A stretch of 6,102 bases of DNA from Flavobacteriales bacterium (lineage in GTDB: Bacteria > Bacteroidota > Bacteroidia > Flavobacteriales_E > Vicingaceae). Shown in pieces: positions 1-6,102 of the stretch. Numbering within the stretch: the first letter of the stretch is position 1; each line of letters opens with the position of its first letter. Below the pieces are notes generated by a model, which saw only the letters and a list, made by a program, of their open reading frames with translations, was not told the origin of the DNA and did not search any database. Made by a program: the position numbers and the translations under genes. The stretch is taken from assembly GCA_003487525.1 (NCBI GenBank), contig DNDT01000274.1, positions 1 through 6,102 of the forward strand. The letters are read 5' to 3'.

Positions 1-222
1 CAGCGCGTCGCCATTGCCCGGGCACTGGTTTCTGAACCAAAGCTTATTTTGGCCGACGAACCGACCGGTGCACTGGACAGCACTACTTCGGGCGAGGTGC
101 TATCACTTTTAAAGGAAGTAAATAAACAGGGGATGACCATCATCATAGTGACCCATGAAAAAGAAATTGCGGAGGGCACGCATCGGATTGTCAACCTGAA
201 GGATGGAGAAATAATAACCTGA
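1..222 (+). CDS. ABC transporter ATP-binding protein, C-terminal fragment (MacB/LolD-type), cut by left edge
   Basis: This is the last 73 residues of an ABC ATPase; the N-terminus with the Walker A motif lies outside the window. The fragment opens at the end of the signature region (QRVAIARAL, residues 1-9). It then shows Walker B (LILADEP, 15-21, with D19 and the catalytic glutamate E20), the D-loop (GALD, 23-26) and the switch histidine in VTH (H52), and ends with the usual RIVNLKDGEI tail. The ADEPTGALD wording is typical of the MacB/LolD/FtsE-like group, which powers permeases of the FtsX fold. It should act in the cytoplasm, hydrolysing ATP to drive the two permeases directly downstream. 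The stop codon TGA is at 220-222, five bases before the next start, so the genes are surely co-transcribed. Family assignment is firm; the substrate cannot be told. Confidence 0.95.
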   Translation, partial: QRVAIARALVSEPKLILADEPTGALDSTTSGEVLSLLKEVNKQGMTIIIVTHEKEIAEGTHRIVNLKDGEIIT

Positions 223-227
223 TACCC

Positions 228-1457
228 ATGATTAAGTTTGATCGTTGGCAGGAGATTTACGATACGGTTAGCAAGAACAAGTTGCGCACCGCTTTAACCG
301 GTTTTTCGGTTGCGTGGGGAATTTTCATGCTCATCATTTTACTTGGTTCTGGTCAGGGACTGAAAAATGGATTTGAACTTGACTTCAAGGACGATGCCAT
401 AAACAGCATCTGGATTTGGGGAGGGAGTACGTCGATGCCTTACAAGGGAATTAAACCCGGGAAGAGGATCAGATTCAGAAATGCCGACCTCGAATACCTG
501 CAGAGAAATCTTCCGGGTGTTGAGTTTATCACAGGAAGGTTCAACAGATGGAATCAACGAATTTCTTACGGAGAAAACAGCAGTACGTTTCGATTGAGGG
601 CCGTTCATCCGGACCATCAGAAGCTTGAAAACACGATTGTGTTGCAAGGCAGGTACATCAATGACCTGGATGTTTCGGATTACAGGAAGGTAGCCGTAAT
701 AGGTCAAAAAATACAGACTCAGTTGTTCGGAAAAGAAGATCCCATGGGCAAGTACGTGAATACCCAGGGGATGAATTTTAAAATCGTCGGGATTTTCAAG
801 GATGAAGGGGGCGAGCGGGAAGAAGAGATTATGTACATCCCTGTCTCTACCGCTCAAAGGGCTTTTAACGGAGCGGATTACCTGCACCAGATCATGTTTA
901 CCACCGGAAATGCCACGGTCGAAGAATCCAAGCAGATTGCCGATCAGGCGAAGTCGATTTTAGCATCAAGACACACCTTTGATCCAAGTGACGATGAGGC
1001 CATATACGTTAACAACCATTCGGAGAATTACGAAAAGATAATGAGTGTGCTCAATGCCATTACCATGTTTGTATGGGTCATTGGTATTATGACCATCATA
1101 GCGGGAATTGTCGGAATTGGCAATATCATGATGATCACGGTGAAGGAGCGTACCAGGGAAATAGGCATTCGCAAGGCCCTTGGAGCCACCCCGCTCTCCA
1201 TCATCCAACTGATCATGCAGGAGTCGGTTGTGATAACGGCAATAGCGGGTTATCTGGGTTTGTTTGCGGGGATTTTTTTACTTGAATACGTTTCGAGCAT
1301 GATTACCGATCCGGGAATTTTCTATAATCCCGAAGTAGATCTGGGTCTGGCAATTTTGGCGACGGTCATTTTAATCATTAGCGGGGCAATAGCGGGATAC
1401 ATTCCGGCCATGAGAGCGGCGGCTATCAAACCGATTGAGGCGCTGAAAGACGAATAA
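228..1457 (+). CDS. ABC transporter permease, MacB/FtsX family (first of a tandem pair)
   Basis: A 409-residue inner-membrane permease with the MacB layout. It has a short cytoplasmic N-terminus (WQEIYDTVSKNKLRT, 7-21), TM1 at about 22-42, a large periplasmic MacB_PCD-type domain at about 45-270, and three C-terminal helices (about 277-303, 330-355 and 371-393). The FtsX hallmark between TM2 and TM3 is clear: VKERTREIGIRKALGATP (305-322), the coupling region that contacts the ATPase. The end is the usual PAMRAAAIKPIEALK. The periplasmic domain carries the family pattern KVAVIGQ...LFG...MGKYV (154-177). It has no fused ATPase domain, so it must use the ATPase encoded upstream. ATG at 228 is chosen because it lies just after the ATPase stop and the next Met falls inside TM1. 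Its stop overlaps the next start by one base (TAATG), suggesting translational coupling. Family is certain; the exported substrate is unknown. Confidence 0.95.
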   Translation: MIKFDRWQEIYDTVSKNKLRTALTGFSVAWGIFMLIILLGSGQGLKNGFELDFKDDAINSIWIWGGSTSMPYKGIKPGKRIRFRNADLEYLQRNLPGVEFITGRFNRWNQRISYGENSSTFRLRAVHPDHQKLENTIVLQGRYINDLDVSDYRKVAVIGQKIQTQLFGKEDPMGKYVNTQGMNFKIVGIFKDEGGEREEEIMYIPVSTAQRAFNGADYLHQIMFTTGNATVEESKQIADQAKSILASRHTFDPSDDEAIYVNNHSENYEKIMSVLNAITMFVWVIGIMTIIAGIVGIGNIMMITVKERTREIGIRKALGATPLSIIQLIMQESVVITAIAGYLGLFAGIFLLEYVSSMITDPGIFYNPEVDLGLAILATVILIISGAIAGYIPAMRAAAIKPIEALKDE

Positions 1458-2701
1458 TGGAATTTGAAAAACTAAAGGAAGTTTTCGATGTGCTCAGCAA
1501 GAACAAACTGAGAACATTTCTCACGGCATTCGGTGTCGGGTGGGGAATTCTTATGCTGGTTATCATGCTGGGAGCTGGAAAAGGCCTTGAGAATGGGGTT
1601 AGAAGGCAGTTTGGCGGCATGGCGGCCAATTCCCTGTTCATGTGGTCTCAGCCAACATCACTGGCTTACAAAGGGTTTAAGGAAGGTCGTTACTTTAACT
1701 TCAACAATGCCGATACCAAGGCCTTAAAAGACAATATTCCCGAAATAGAATACATTTCTCCCGGACTTCAACTCGGCGGTTGGAGGGGAGCCAACAATGT
1801 GAAACGCGGTGATAAAATCGGCGCGTTCGAAATCAACGGATACACCCCTGACGCTCAATACGTGAAACTGTTAAAAATTCCAAGCGGCAGGTTTATAAAC
1901 GATCTTGACATAGAGCAAAAGAGGAAAGTCTGTTTGATCGGGAAACGCGTGCGCGAAGTTTTGTTCAATCCGGGTGAGGAGATTTTGGGCCAGTATATAG
2001 AGGTTCAGGGTGTACATTTCAGAATTATCGGATTGTTTGAATCGAGCAGATATGGCGATCAGGCAGACGACGAGAACCAGTCCATTTACATCCCTTTTTC
2101 CACGTTTCAATCGGCCTATAACTTAGGCGACTTGGTATTCTGGTATGTGCTAACGGCATATCCGGATGTGCCTGCTTCCATCGTCGAGGATAAGGCCAAA
2201 AAACTCCTTAAAGAACGGCACAGCGTGCATCCCGATGATACCAGGGGAATCGGAGGGTTTAACCTGGCCGAGGAATTCGACAAGGTAAACACCGTATTCA
2301 TAGGGATCCAATTTTTATCGTGGTTTGTCGGGATACTGACGCTTTTCGCGGGAATCATCGGGATCAGCAACATTATGTTGATCGTAATCAGGGAACGAAC
2401 CAAGGAAATCGGAATTCGCAGATCGGTGGGCGCCACACCGTGGTCCATCATTTATCAGATTATGTTGGAATCGATCTTGCTGACTGCAATTGCCGGCTGC
2501 GCTGGATTGACTACAGGGGTCTGGTTGCTTGAACTACTGGGAGGTTACATTGAGGATGATTCTTTTACCAATCCCGAAGTGAATTTCGGAACAGCCGTCA
2601 CCGCCATAATAATTTTAATAATCTCCGGTGTATTGGCCGGATTGATGCCCGCGAACAGGGCCGTTCGAATCAATCCCGTCGATGCCCTTCGGAGTGAGTA
2701 A
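1457..2701 (+). CDS. ABC transporter permease, MacB/FtsX family (second of a tandem pair)
   Basis: A 414-residue paralogue of the preceding permease with the same plan: cytoplasmic N-terminus (LSKNKLRTFLTAFGVGWG, 13-30), TM1 at about 20-42, a periplasmic domain at about 45-280, and TM2-TM4 at about 284-311, 334-361 and 377-398. The coupling motif IRERTKEIGIRRSVGATP (311-328) and the terminal PANRAVRINPVDALRSE match the FtsX family. The two permeases share a periplasmic pattern, TS-x-x-YKG-x-K-x-G-R with a later F-x-NAD (here residues 67-86), but differ widely elsewhere in that domain. The likely arrangement is a heterodimer with the first permease, served by two copies of the upstream ATPase; this is inferred from gene order. 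The start ATG at 1457-1459 shares its A with the preceding TAA stop. A homodimer for each permease remains possible. Confidence 0.95.
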   Translation: MEFEKLKEVFDVLSKNKLRTFLTAFGVGWGILMLVIMLGAGKGLENGVRRQFGGMAANSLFMWSQPTSLAYKGFKEGRYFNFNNADTKALKDNIPEIEYISPGLQLGGWRGANNVKRGDKIGAFEINGYTPDAQYVKLLKIPSGRFINDLDIEQKRKVCLIGKRVREVLFNPGEEILGQYIEVQGVHFRIIGLFESSRYGDQADDENQSIYIPFSTFQSAYNLGDLVFWYVLTAYPDVPASIVEDKAKKLLKERHSVHPDDTRGIGGFNLAEEFDKVNTVFIGIQFLSWFVGILTLFAGIIGISNIMLIVIRERTKEIGIRRSVGATPWSIIYQIMLESILLTAIAGCAGLTTGVWLLELLGGYIEDDSFTNPEVNFGTAVTAIIILIISGVLAGLMPANRAVRINPVDALRSE

Positions 2702-2729
2702 TATGATTAGATTTGAAAACCGTGATTAA
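2691..2729 (+). promoter_or_regulatory. Start region of the adaptor gene: GGAG with competing ATG and TTG starts
   Basis: A GGAG (2691-2694), lying inside the end of the second permease gene, sits 8 bases before an ATG at 2703. That ATG is out of frame with the adaptor and opens only an 8-residue frame (MIRFENRD) ending in TAA at 2727-2729. The adaptor frame has no ATG near its beginning: its best start is TTG at 2713, with GTG at 2722 as a second choice. The GGAG is 18 bases from the TTG, too far for an ideal ribosome site. Either the tiny frame acts as a coupling leader, or one extra T at 2712-2714 hides an original ATG start. Confidence 0.4.
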
Positions 2730-3822
2730 GAGAATACTCAAATACACCTTGTTTACAGGATTTTTAGCCCTCCTGGTTTATACATTTTACTACCTGTACC
2801 AGAAAAATCTCGAACCTGATGTTGTCTATGAGACAACCAAGATATCTTACCAGAACATTGTAAAACAGACAGTTGCTACGGGTAGCGTCGTTCCAAGACA
2901 GGAAATTGAAATCAAACCCCAGGTCTCGGGGATAATTGACAAGATATACGTCGAAGAAGGGGACAGGGTAAAAGTGGGCGATCTGATTGCCAAGGTAAAG
3001 GTGATTCCGGACATGATCAGTTTAAACAATGCCGAAAACAGGTTGAGCCGGGCTGAAATCAGTTTTGAGAACGAACAGTTAAATTACAAGAGGAACAAGG
3101 ATCTCTATGAAAACGAGGTTATAGCCATTGCGGTATTCCAGGAAAGTGAACTGGCGTATAAAAGTGCCAAACAGGAACTGGAAGCGGCCAAAGATAATTT
3201 ACTGATCGTCAAGGAAGGGATGAGTGTCAAGGTCGGGGCGTCTTCAAACACCATGATTCGGGCGACAAAAGCAGGCATTATTTTAGACGTACAGGTAGAA
3301 GAAGGCAACAGCGTGATTGAAGCAAATAACTTTAACGACGGTACAACAATCGCAATTGTCGCTGACTTAAGCGACATGATTTTTCAGGGCAAGGTCGACG
3401 AATCGGAAATTGGCAAGATAAAGGTTGGCATGGAAATATTGCTCAGAATCGGGGCTATCCAGGACGAAACATACAACGCCAAACTCGAGTTTATCTCACC
3501 CAAGGGAGTCGAGGACAATGGGGCGATACAGTTTGAGATACGTGCAGCACTCGATCTAAAGGAGGGAAATTTCGTGCGGGCCGGATACAGTGCCAATGCC
3601 GAAATTGTGCTTGACAGGAGAGACAGTGTGCTCGCCATTAAGGAAAGTTTGCTCAGTTTCAGCGGAGATACCGTATTTGTCGAAATAGAAGAGGGCAATC
3701 AAACTTTTAAGAAAAAGGAAGTCAAGCTTGGCCTGTCCGATGGTATCTACGCTGAATTACTTACGGAATTGGACACTTCGATGAGGATTAAAGTTCCAAA
3801 TCTTAAACTGGAAGAAGAGTAG
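2713..3822 (+). CDS. Periplasmic adaptor subunit, HlyD/MacA-type membrane fusion protein
   Basis: A 369-residue adaptor that should link the inner-membrane permeases to an outer-membrane channel. Residues 11-29 form a single N-terminal membrane anchor; there is no lipobox cysteine. The first biotinyl-lipoyl half is at about 66-98 (IKPQVSGIIDKIYVEEGDRV, 67-86), followed by an alpha-helical coiled-coil hairpin at about 101-169 rich in Glu, Lys, Asn and Ala. The second lipoyl half is at about 180-203 (ATKAGIILDVQVEEGNSV, 184-201). The beta-barrel domain is about 212-300 (KVDESEIGKIKVGM, 227-240), and a membrane-proximal domain ends near 360. The start is taken as TTG at 2713 because a short basic N-terminus then precedes the anchor, as is normal for the family; the ATG at 2703 is out of frame. 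It lies 11 bases after the permease stop. Domain assignment is strong; the exact start is uncertain. Confidence 0.93.
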   Translation: MKTVIKRILKYTLFTGFLALLVYTFYYLYQKNLEPDVVYETTKISYQNIVKQTVATGSVVPRQEIEIKPQVSGIIDKIYVEEGDRVKVGDLIAKVKVIPDMISLNNAENRLSRAEISFENEQLNYKRNKDLYENEVIAIAVFQESELAYKSAKQELEAAKDNLLIVKEGMSVKVGASSNTMIRATKAGIILDVQVEEGNSVIEANNFNDGTTIAIVADLSDMIFQGKVDESEIGKIKVGMEILLRIGAIQDETYNAKLEFISPKGVEDNGAIQFEIRAALDLKEGNFVRAGYSANAEIVLDRRDSVLAIKESLLSFSGDTVFVEIEEGNQTFKKKEVKLGLSDGIYAELLTELDTSMRIKVPNLKLEEE

Positions 3823-3857
3823 TTTTTTTAAAATCGATATTGTTTTAACTTAGTCAA
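3823..3857 (+). other. AT-rich gap between the exporter genes and the beta-barrel gene
   Basis: This 35-base spacer is the longest non-coding stretch in the window. It begins with a run of seven T (3823-3829) and is very AT-rich up to the ATG at 3858. A five-pair stem (AAACT 3805-3809 with AGTTT 3821-3825) precedes the remaining Ts but is too weak to call a terminator. No convincing Bacteroidota promoter (TTG with TAnnTTTG) is seen. It may mark a boundary between two transcription units or simply a leader. Confidence 0.35.
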
Positions 3858-4865
3858 ATGAGGAGCATCTTATTTTTGATTTTACTTCTGTCGGGGCTTT
3901 ATTCTCAGGCAGCCGAAAAAATATACGTACCGTTTTTTTCATGCGAAGATTGCAGCCAGCAGCTTGGACGGTCAACTACCTACATACTGGTAGACCTGAT
4001 CAATCATTACGAAGTTTTTGAGGCCATTATCGCACAAAAAAGAGATACTTCCTTGTTTGAAGAGTCCGTCAACGAAGTGAAAGAAAGTGCCGAGTTGCTG
4101 AGCACGTCTTATTACCTGATCGGTAAAATTGTGCGCCTCAAGGATAATTACCACATTTCGGTCACGCTGTATGCGACGTCCAGCAGCATGATTATATGGT
4201 CTGATATTCGCAGTACCAATGAGCGCAATGATATTCCGGCCATCATGGATGAGATCGCAGCACACATTGGCTCGGACAAGAAATTTTCACTTTCCGGGGA
4301 TGTTTCTCGCGTTTACAGTGCCGAATCGAAAAAGCTGAATCGGGAAAAGGGAAATAAAAGTGTCGGTATGACCGTAGGTGCAATGATACCCATAAGCAAC
4401 GAGGAGATTAAAAGCGTGGACGGTGGGTTTGGATTTATCGGTTCTTTTGATGTCCGAAATTACATTCTTCAATTAAGCGCGGAAGTCTATTACGGGAACG
4501 ACAGCATCCCCTCGGGTTATACGGATCACACATTTCAAAACCGGTATTTTAACATTGGTACAAGTGTGTTATACCCGCTGTCCACGACCAACAACGCACC
4601 TTTTGTCTGTCTGGGTTCCGCATTTACCTATCGGGAGACTCAAATCAAGTACGACGCGGTTGTCATCGGAATTTCGGGAATTCCAACCCACGATCACAAT
4701 GTTTTTGATTCCGGACTGACCATGAATGCGGGAGGAGGGTACATTCTAAAGCGAAACTCTGATGCAACCCTGTTTATTTACGCACGGGGCTATGTATATA
4801 TACCTAAAGTGAATTCCGTTGCCTACGGTGCCATGTTAAATGTTGCCTTAACCATCGGCGGATAA
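3858..4865 (+). CDS. Secreted protein: TolB-like N-terminal domain plus probable C-terminal outer-membrane beta-barrel
   Basis: A 335-residue exported protein not recognised as a named gene. Residues 1-18 are a signal peptide (basic Arg2, leucine-rich core, SQA before the likely cut at 18/19). Residues about 20-138 resemble the TolB-type N-terminal domain found in many TolB-like proteins. They start with a YVPFF strand and then a helix. Next comes the pattern YYLIGKIVRLKDNYHISVTL (85-104), continuing to a Trp (W114) strand and then DIPAIMDEIAAHI (125-137). This parallels the YVLEGSV...RI.AQL...LW...IFAIQDEIA pattern of that family. Residues about 167-335 contain some eight amphipathic, glycine- and aromatic-rich strands, fitting a small OmpA/OmpW-size barrel. 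The last residues (TIGG) are not the classical terminal Phe. A CxxC pair (C29, C32) lies near the mature N-terminus. It follows the adaptor by 35 bases. A TolC role is unlikely: it lacks TolC-type long helices and repeats. Confidence 0.7.
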   Translation: MRSILFLILLLSGLYSQAAEKIYVPFFSCEDCSQQLGRSTTYILVDLINHYEVFEAIIAQKRDTSLFEESVNEVKESAELLSTSYYLIGKIVRLKDNYHISVTLYATSSSMIIWSDIRSTNERNDIPAIMDEIAAHIGSDKKFSLSGDVSRVYSAESKKLNREKGNKSVGMTVGAMIPISNEEIKSVDGGFGFIGSFDVRNYILQLSAEVYYGNDSIPSGYTDHTFQNRYFNIGTSVLYPLSTTNNAPFVCLGSAFTYRETQIKYDAVVIGISGIPTHDHNVFDSGLTMNAGGGYILKRNSDATLFIYARGYVYIPKVNSVAYGAMLNVALTIGG

Positions 4866-4875
4866 CTGAAAAAAT

Positions 4876-5697
4876 ATGAAAGAAAAAATCATGCAGTACA
4901 GCGATGTCCTGGTGGCATTTACGGTCGAATACGGATTGAAATTCATTTCAGCTCTTGTCGTATTACTGATTGGTTTGTGGGTCATTAAAATTCTGAATCG
5001 CGCTATCAAGAGAACGATGGACAAGCGCAGCATCGATCCTACCCTGCAACCCTTTCTGCGCTCGTTGATTTCAAGCTTGTTCAAGGTCCTTCTTGTCATT
5101 ACCGTCATGAGCATGCTGGGCATTGAAATGACTTCATTTGTTGCCATACTTGGTGCCGCCGGCCTGGCAATTGGCCTGGCTCTCTCGGGAACCCTTCAGA
5201 ATTTTGCCGGAGGTGTTATGATATTGATTCTTAAGCCCTTCAAAGTAGGTGATTTTATTGAAACACAAGGATTTAAAGGAAAAGTCAAGGAAATTCAGAT
5301 TTTTAATACCATACTCAACACTGTTGACAACCGAAGGGTGATCATTCCCAATGGAGGACTTTCTACCGGGTCAATGGTAAATTACACTGCCGAACCAACC
5401 AGGCGCCTGGACATTACATTTGGAATAAGTTACGGCGATGATGTGGACAAGGCCAAGAAAGTCATTCATGAGGCCATCTCGGCCGATGAACGCGTACTGA
5501 AGGATCCTCCTGTATTTGTAAAATTGGCAGAACTTGGAGACAGCTCCGTTAACCTGGCAATGAGGGTATGGGTTGCCACCGAGGATTACTGGGATGTTCA
5601 TTTTGACGCCAGGGAAAAAGTCTATGCCGCGTTAAATGCCAATAAAATCAGCATTCCATTTCCTCAGATGGACGTGCATTTGCACAAAAAGGATTAG
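4876..5697 (+). CDS. Small-conductance mechanosensitive channel, MscS family
   Basis: A 273-residue inner-membrane channel close in length to E. coli MscS (286). It should open under membrane tension to release solutes during hypo-osmotic shock, as a heptamer. TM1 is at about 22-40, TM2 about 64-82, and the pore-lining TM3 about 88-120 with GAAGLAIGLALSGTLQNFAG (93-112). By motif alignment, L97 and L101 correspond to the E. coli gate leucines L105 and L109, G105 to hinge G113, and S104 replaces Q112. The beta domain follows (PFKVGDFIE, 121-129; VIIPNG, 155-160), then the alpha/beta cage ending in ISIPFPQMDVHLH (258-270). The start ATG at 4876 lies 10 bases after the previous stop in an AT-rich stretch with no clear Shine-Dalgarno. 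The spacing suggests co-transcription with the upstream beta-barrel gene. All core elements are intact. The name mscS is not assigned because Bacteroidota often have several such paralogues. Confidence 0.95.
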   Translation: MKEKIMQYSDVLVAFTVEYGLKFISALVVLLIGLWVIKILNRAIKRTMDKRSIDPTLQPFLRSLISSLFKVLLVITVMSMLGIEMTSFVAILGAAGLAIGLALSGTLQNFAGGVMILILKPFKVGDFIETQGFKGKVKEIQIFNTILNTVDNRRVIIPNGGLSTGSMVNYTAEPTRRLDITFGISYGDDVDKAKKVIHEAISADERVLKDPPVFVKLAELGDSSVNLAMRVWVATEDYWDVHFDAREKVYAALNANKISIPFPQMDVHLHKKD

Positions 5698-6102
5698 TGT
5701 TTTCCGGGATATACATTGTTTTCACGGTTGATATCCATGGTTCTTTTTTCCGGATCAATTTCGATGATCTCGATATCTTTTCTTGCCAGATCAATTTTTA
5801 ACTGATACGATGGGGAAGTCCATGGCCAGGGTGTGCAATTGACCACTTCCTTGTTGTCTGCATGTATTTTGCTTCCCATGGTCATTTCTATTGGGATGTG
5901 AAAACGAAGCACATGTCCGTCTTTCTTGGTCAGGGTCAAATCAACGGGCATTGGAAAGTCCCCGTTGTTTTTTAGGTTAATAATGGTCTGTTTGCCTGAT
6001 TTTTTGCTGTCCACTATGGCATAGTCCATGGTTTTGCTCGTATTGATAAAGTAGTTGAAGTACCAGCCCAATTCCATGCCCGATTCCCGTTCAAGTATCT
6101 TC
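5694..6102 (-). CDS. M1-family metallopeptidase (aminopeptidase N-like), C-terminal fragment, cut by right edge
   Basis: The reading frame is open from the right edge to a TAA at 5696-5694, giving the last 135 residues. The Met at 6077 is internal: the frame continues upstream as KILERESG just before MELGWYFNYF, so the true start is beyond the window. The pattern of an SG-x-x-L-x-WYFNYF helix, then a beta-sandwich (LKNNGDFPMPVDLTLTKKDG), a PWPW motif with TSPSY, and a final IEIDPEKRTMDINRENN matches the C-terminal part of Bacteroidota M1 peptidases. There it reads roughly as WPW..P.Y...........I..IEIDP..R..D.NR.NN. The zinc site (HExxH...E) and GxMEN motif lie outside, so activity cannot be judged. 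The enzyme would remove N-terminal residues from peptides, probably as an exported protein. Its end overlaps the convergent channel gene by four bases. Confidence 0.85.
   Translation of the reverse strand, partial: KILERESGMELGWYFNYFINTSKTMDYAIVDSKKSGKQTIINLKNNGDFPMPVDLTLTKKDGHVLRFHIPIEMTMGSKIHADNKEVVNCTPWPWTSPSYQLKIDLARKDIEIIEIDPEKRTMDINRENNVYPGKH

Noticed and set aside
339..887. A 182-residue open frame on the minus strand inside the first permease gene
   Set aside because: It lies wholly antisense to a clear MacB/FtsX permease, shows no recognisable domain or start signal, and its composition looks like a by-product of the sense codons.
2116..2451. A 111-residue minus-strand open frame opposite the second permease
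   Set aside because: It is antisense to the conserved FtsX coupling motif and carries no independent protein features.
3105..3698. Two long minus-strand open frames (3105-3377 and 3384-3698) opposite the adaptor gene
   Set aside because: Both are rich in Ser and Leu in low-complexity fashion, as expected from the reverse complement of Glu/Lys-rich coiled-coil coding sequence; the sense frame has clear HlyD domains.
3805..3829. Possible terminator after the adaptor gene (AAACT/AGTTT stem followed by Ts)
   Set aside because: The stem is only five mostly A-T pairs with an 11-base loop and overlaps the stop codon; too weak to support a terminator call.
3823..3857. Possible Bacteroidota-type promoter before the beta-barrel gene
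   Set aside because: The spacer is AT-rich but does not contain a convincing TAnnTTTG element with a correctly spaced upstream TTG.
3933..3939. Seven-T run near the start of the beta-barrel gene as a phase-variation tract
   Set aside because: Similar seven-T runs occur elsewhere in the window (about 1273-1279 and 3823-3829), so it looks like ordinary sequence; the frame is intact.
5683..5706. Possible bidirectional terminator at the convergent junction (A-run, CAC/GTG, T-run)
   Set aside because: Only three stem pairs can be drawn around the overlap; this is no better than chance.
5694..6077. A complete 127-residue small protein starting at the Met at 6077 on the minus strand
   Set aside because: The frame stays open to the window edge and the upstream residues continue the M1 peptidase pattern, so the Met is internal to a larger gene.

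Overview
The window most likely comes from a member of the Bacteroidota, probably a flavobacterium or a close relative. The grounds are the protein style and gene order: an ABC ATPase, two unfused FtsX-type permeases and a MacA-like adaptor in one tight run, a Bacteroidota-style M1 aminopeptidase, and AT-rich leaders without clear Shine-Dalgarno sequences before several genes. Base composition looks middling, in the mid-forties percent GC by eye (not computed). No species can be named from this sequence.

Layout. Positions 1-222 hold the end of an ABC transporter ATPase, cut by the left edge. It is followed, with gaps of a few bases or overlaps, by two tandem paralogous MacB/FtsX-type permeases (228-1457 and 1457-2701) and a membrane-anchored periplasmic adaptor of the HlyD/MacA type (2713-3822). 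These four genes read as one operon for a MacAB-like tripartite exporter, or a relative that moves lipids or peptides. The ATPase and each permease are separate proteins, unlike E. coli MacB, where they are fused. No TolC-type outer-membrane channel is seen in the window.

After a 35-base AT-rich gap comes a secreted 335-residue protein (3858-4865). It appears to join an N-terminal TolB-like periplasmic domain to a C-terminal small outer-membrane beta-barrel. Ten bases later begins a 273-residue MscS-type mechanosensitive channel (4876-5697). All these genes point right and may be transcribed together, though the 35-base gap could hold a separate promoter.

On the opposite strand, running in from the right edge, is the C-terminal part of an M1-family aminopeptidase (5694-6102). 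Its stop codon overlaps the stop region of the channel gene by four bases, tail to tail.

The window is almost fully coding: no stretch over 300 bases lacks a gene, and no RNA genes, mobile elements, CRISPR arrays or long repeats were seen. Most content is ordinary envelope and transport machinery. The least ordinary items are the TolB-like/beta-barrel protein, the ambiguous start of the adaptor gene (TTG, with a competing out-of-frame ATG), and the overlapping convergent stops.
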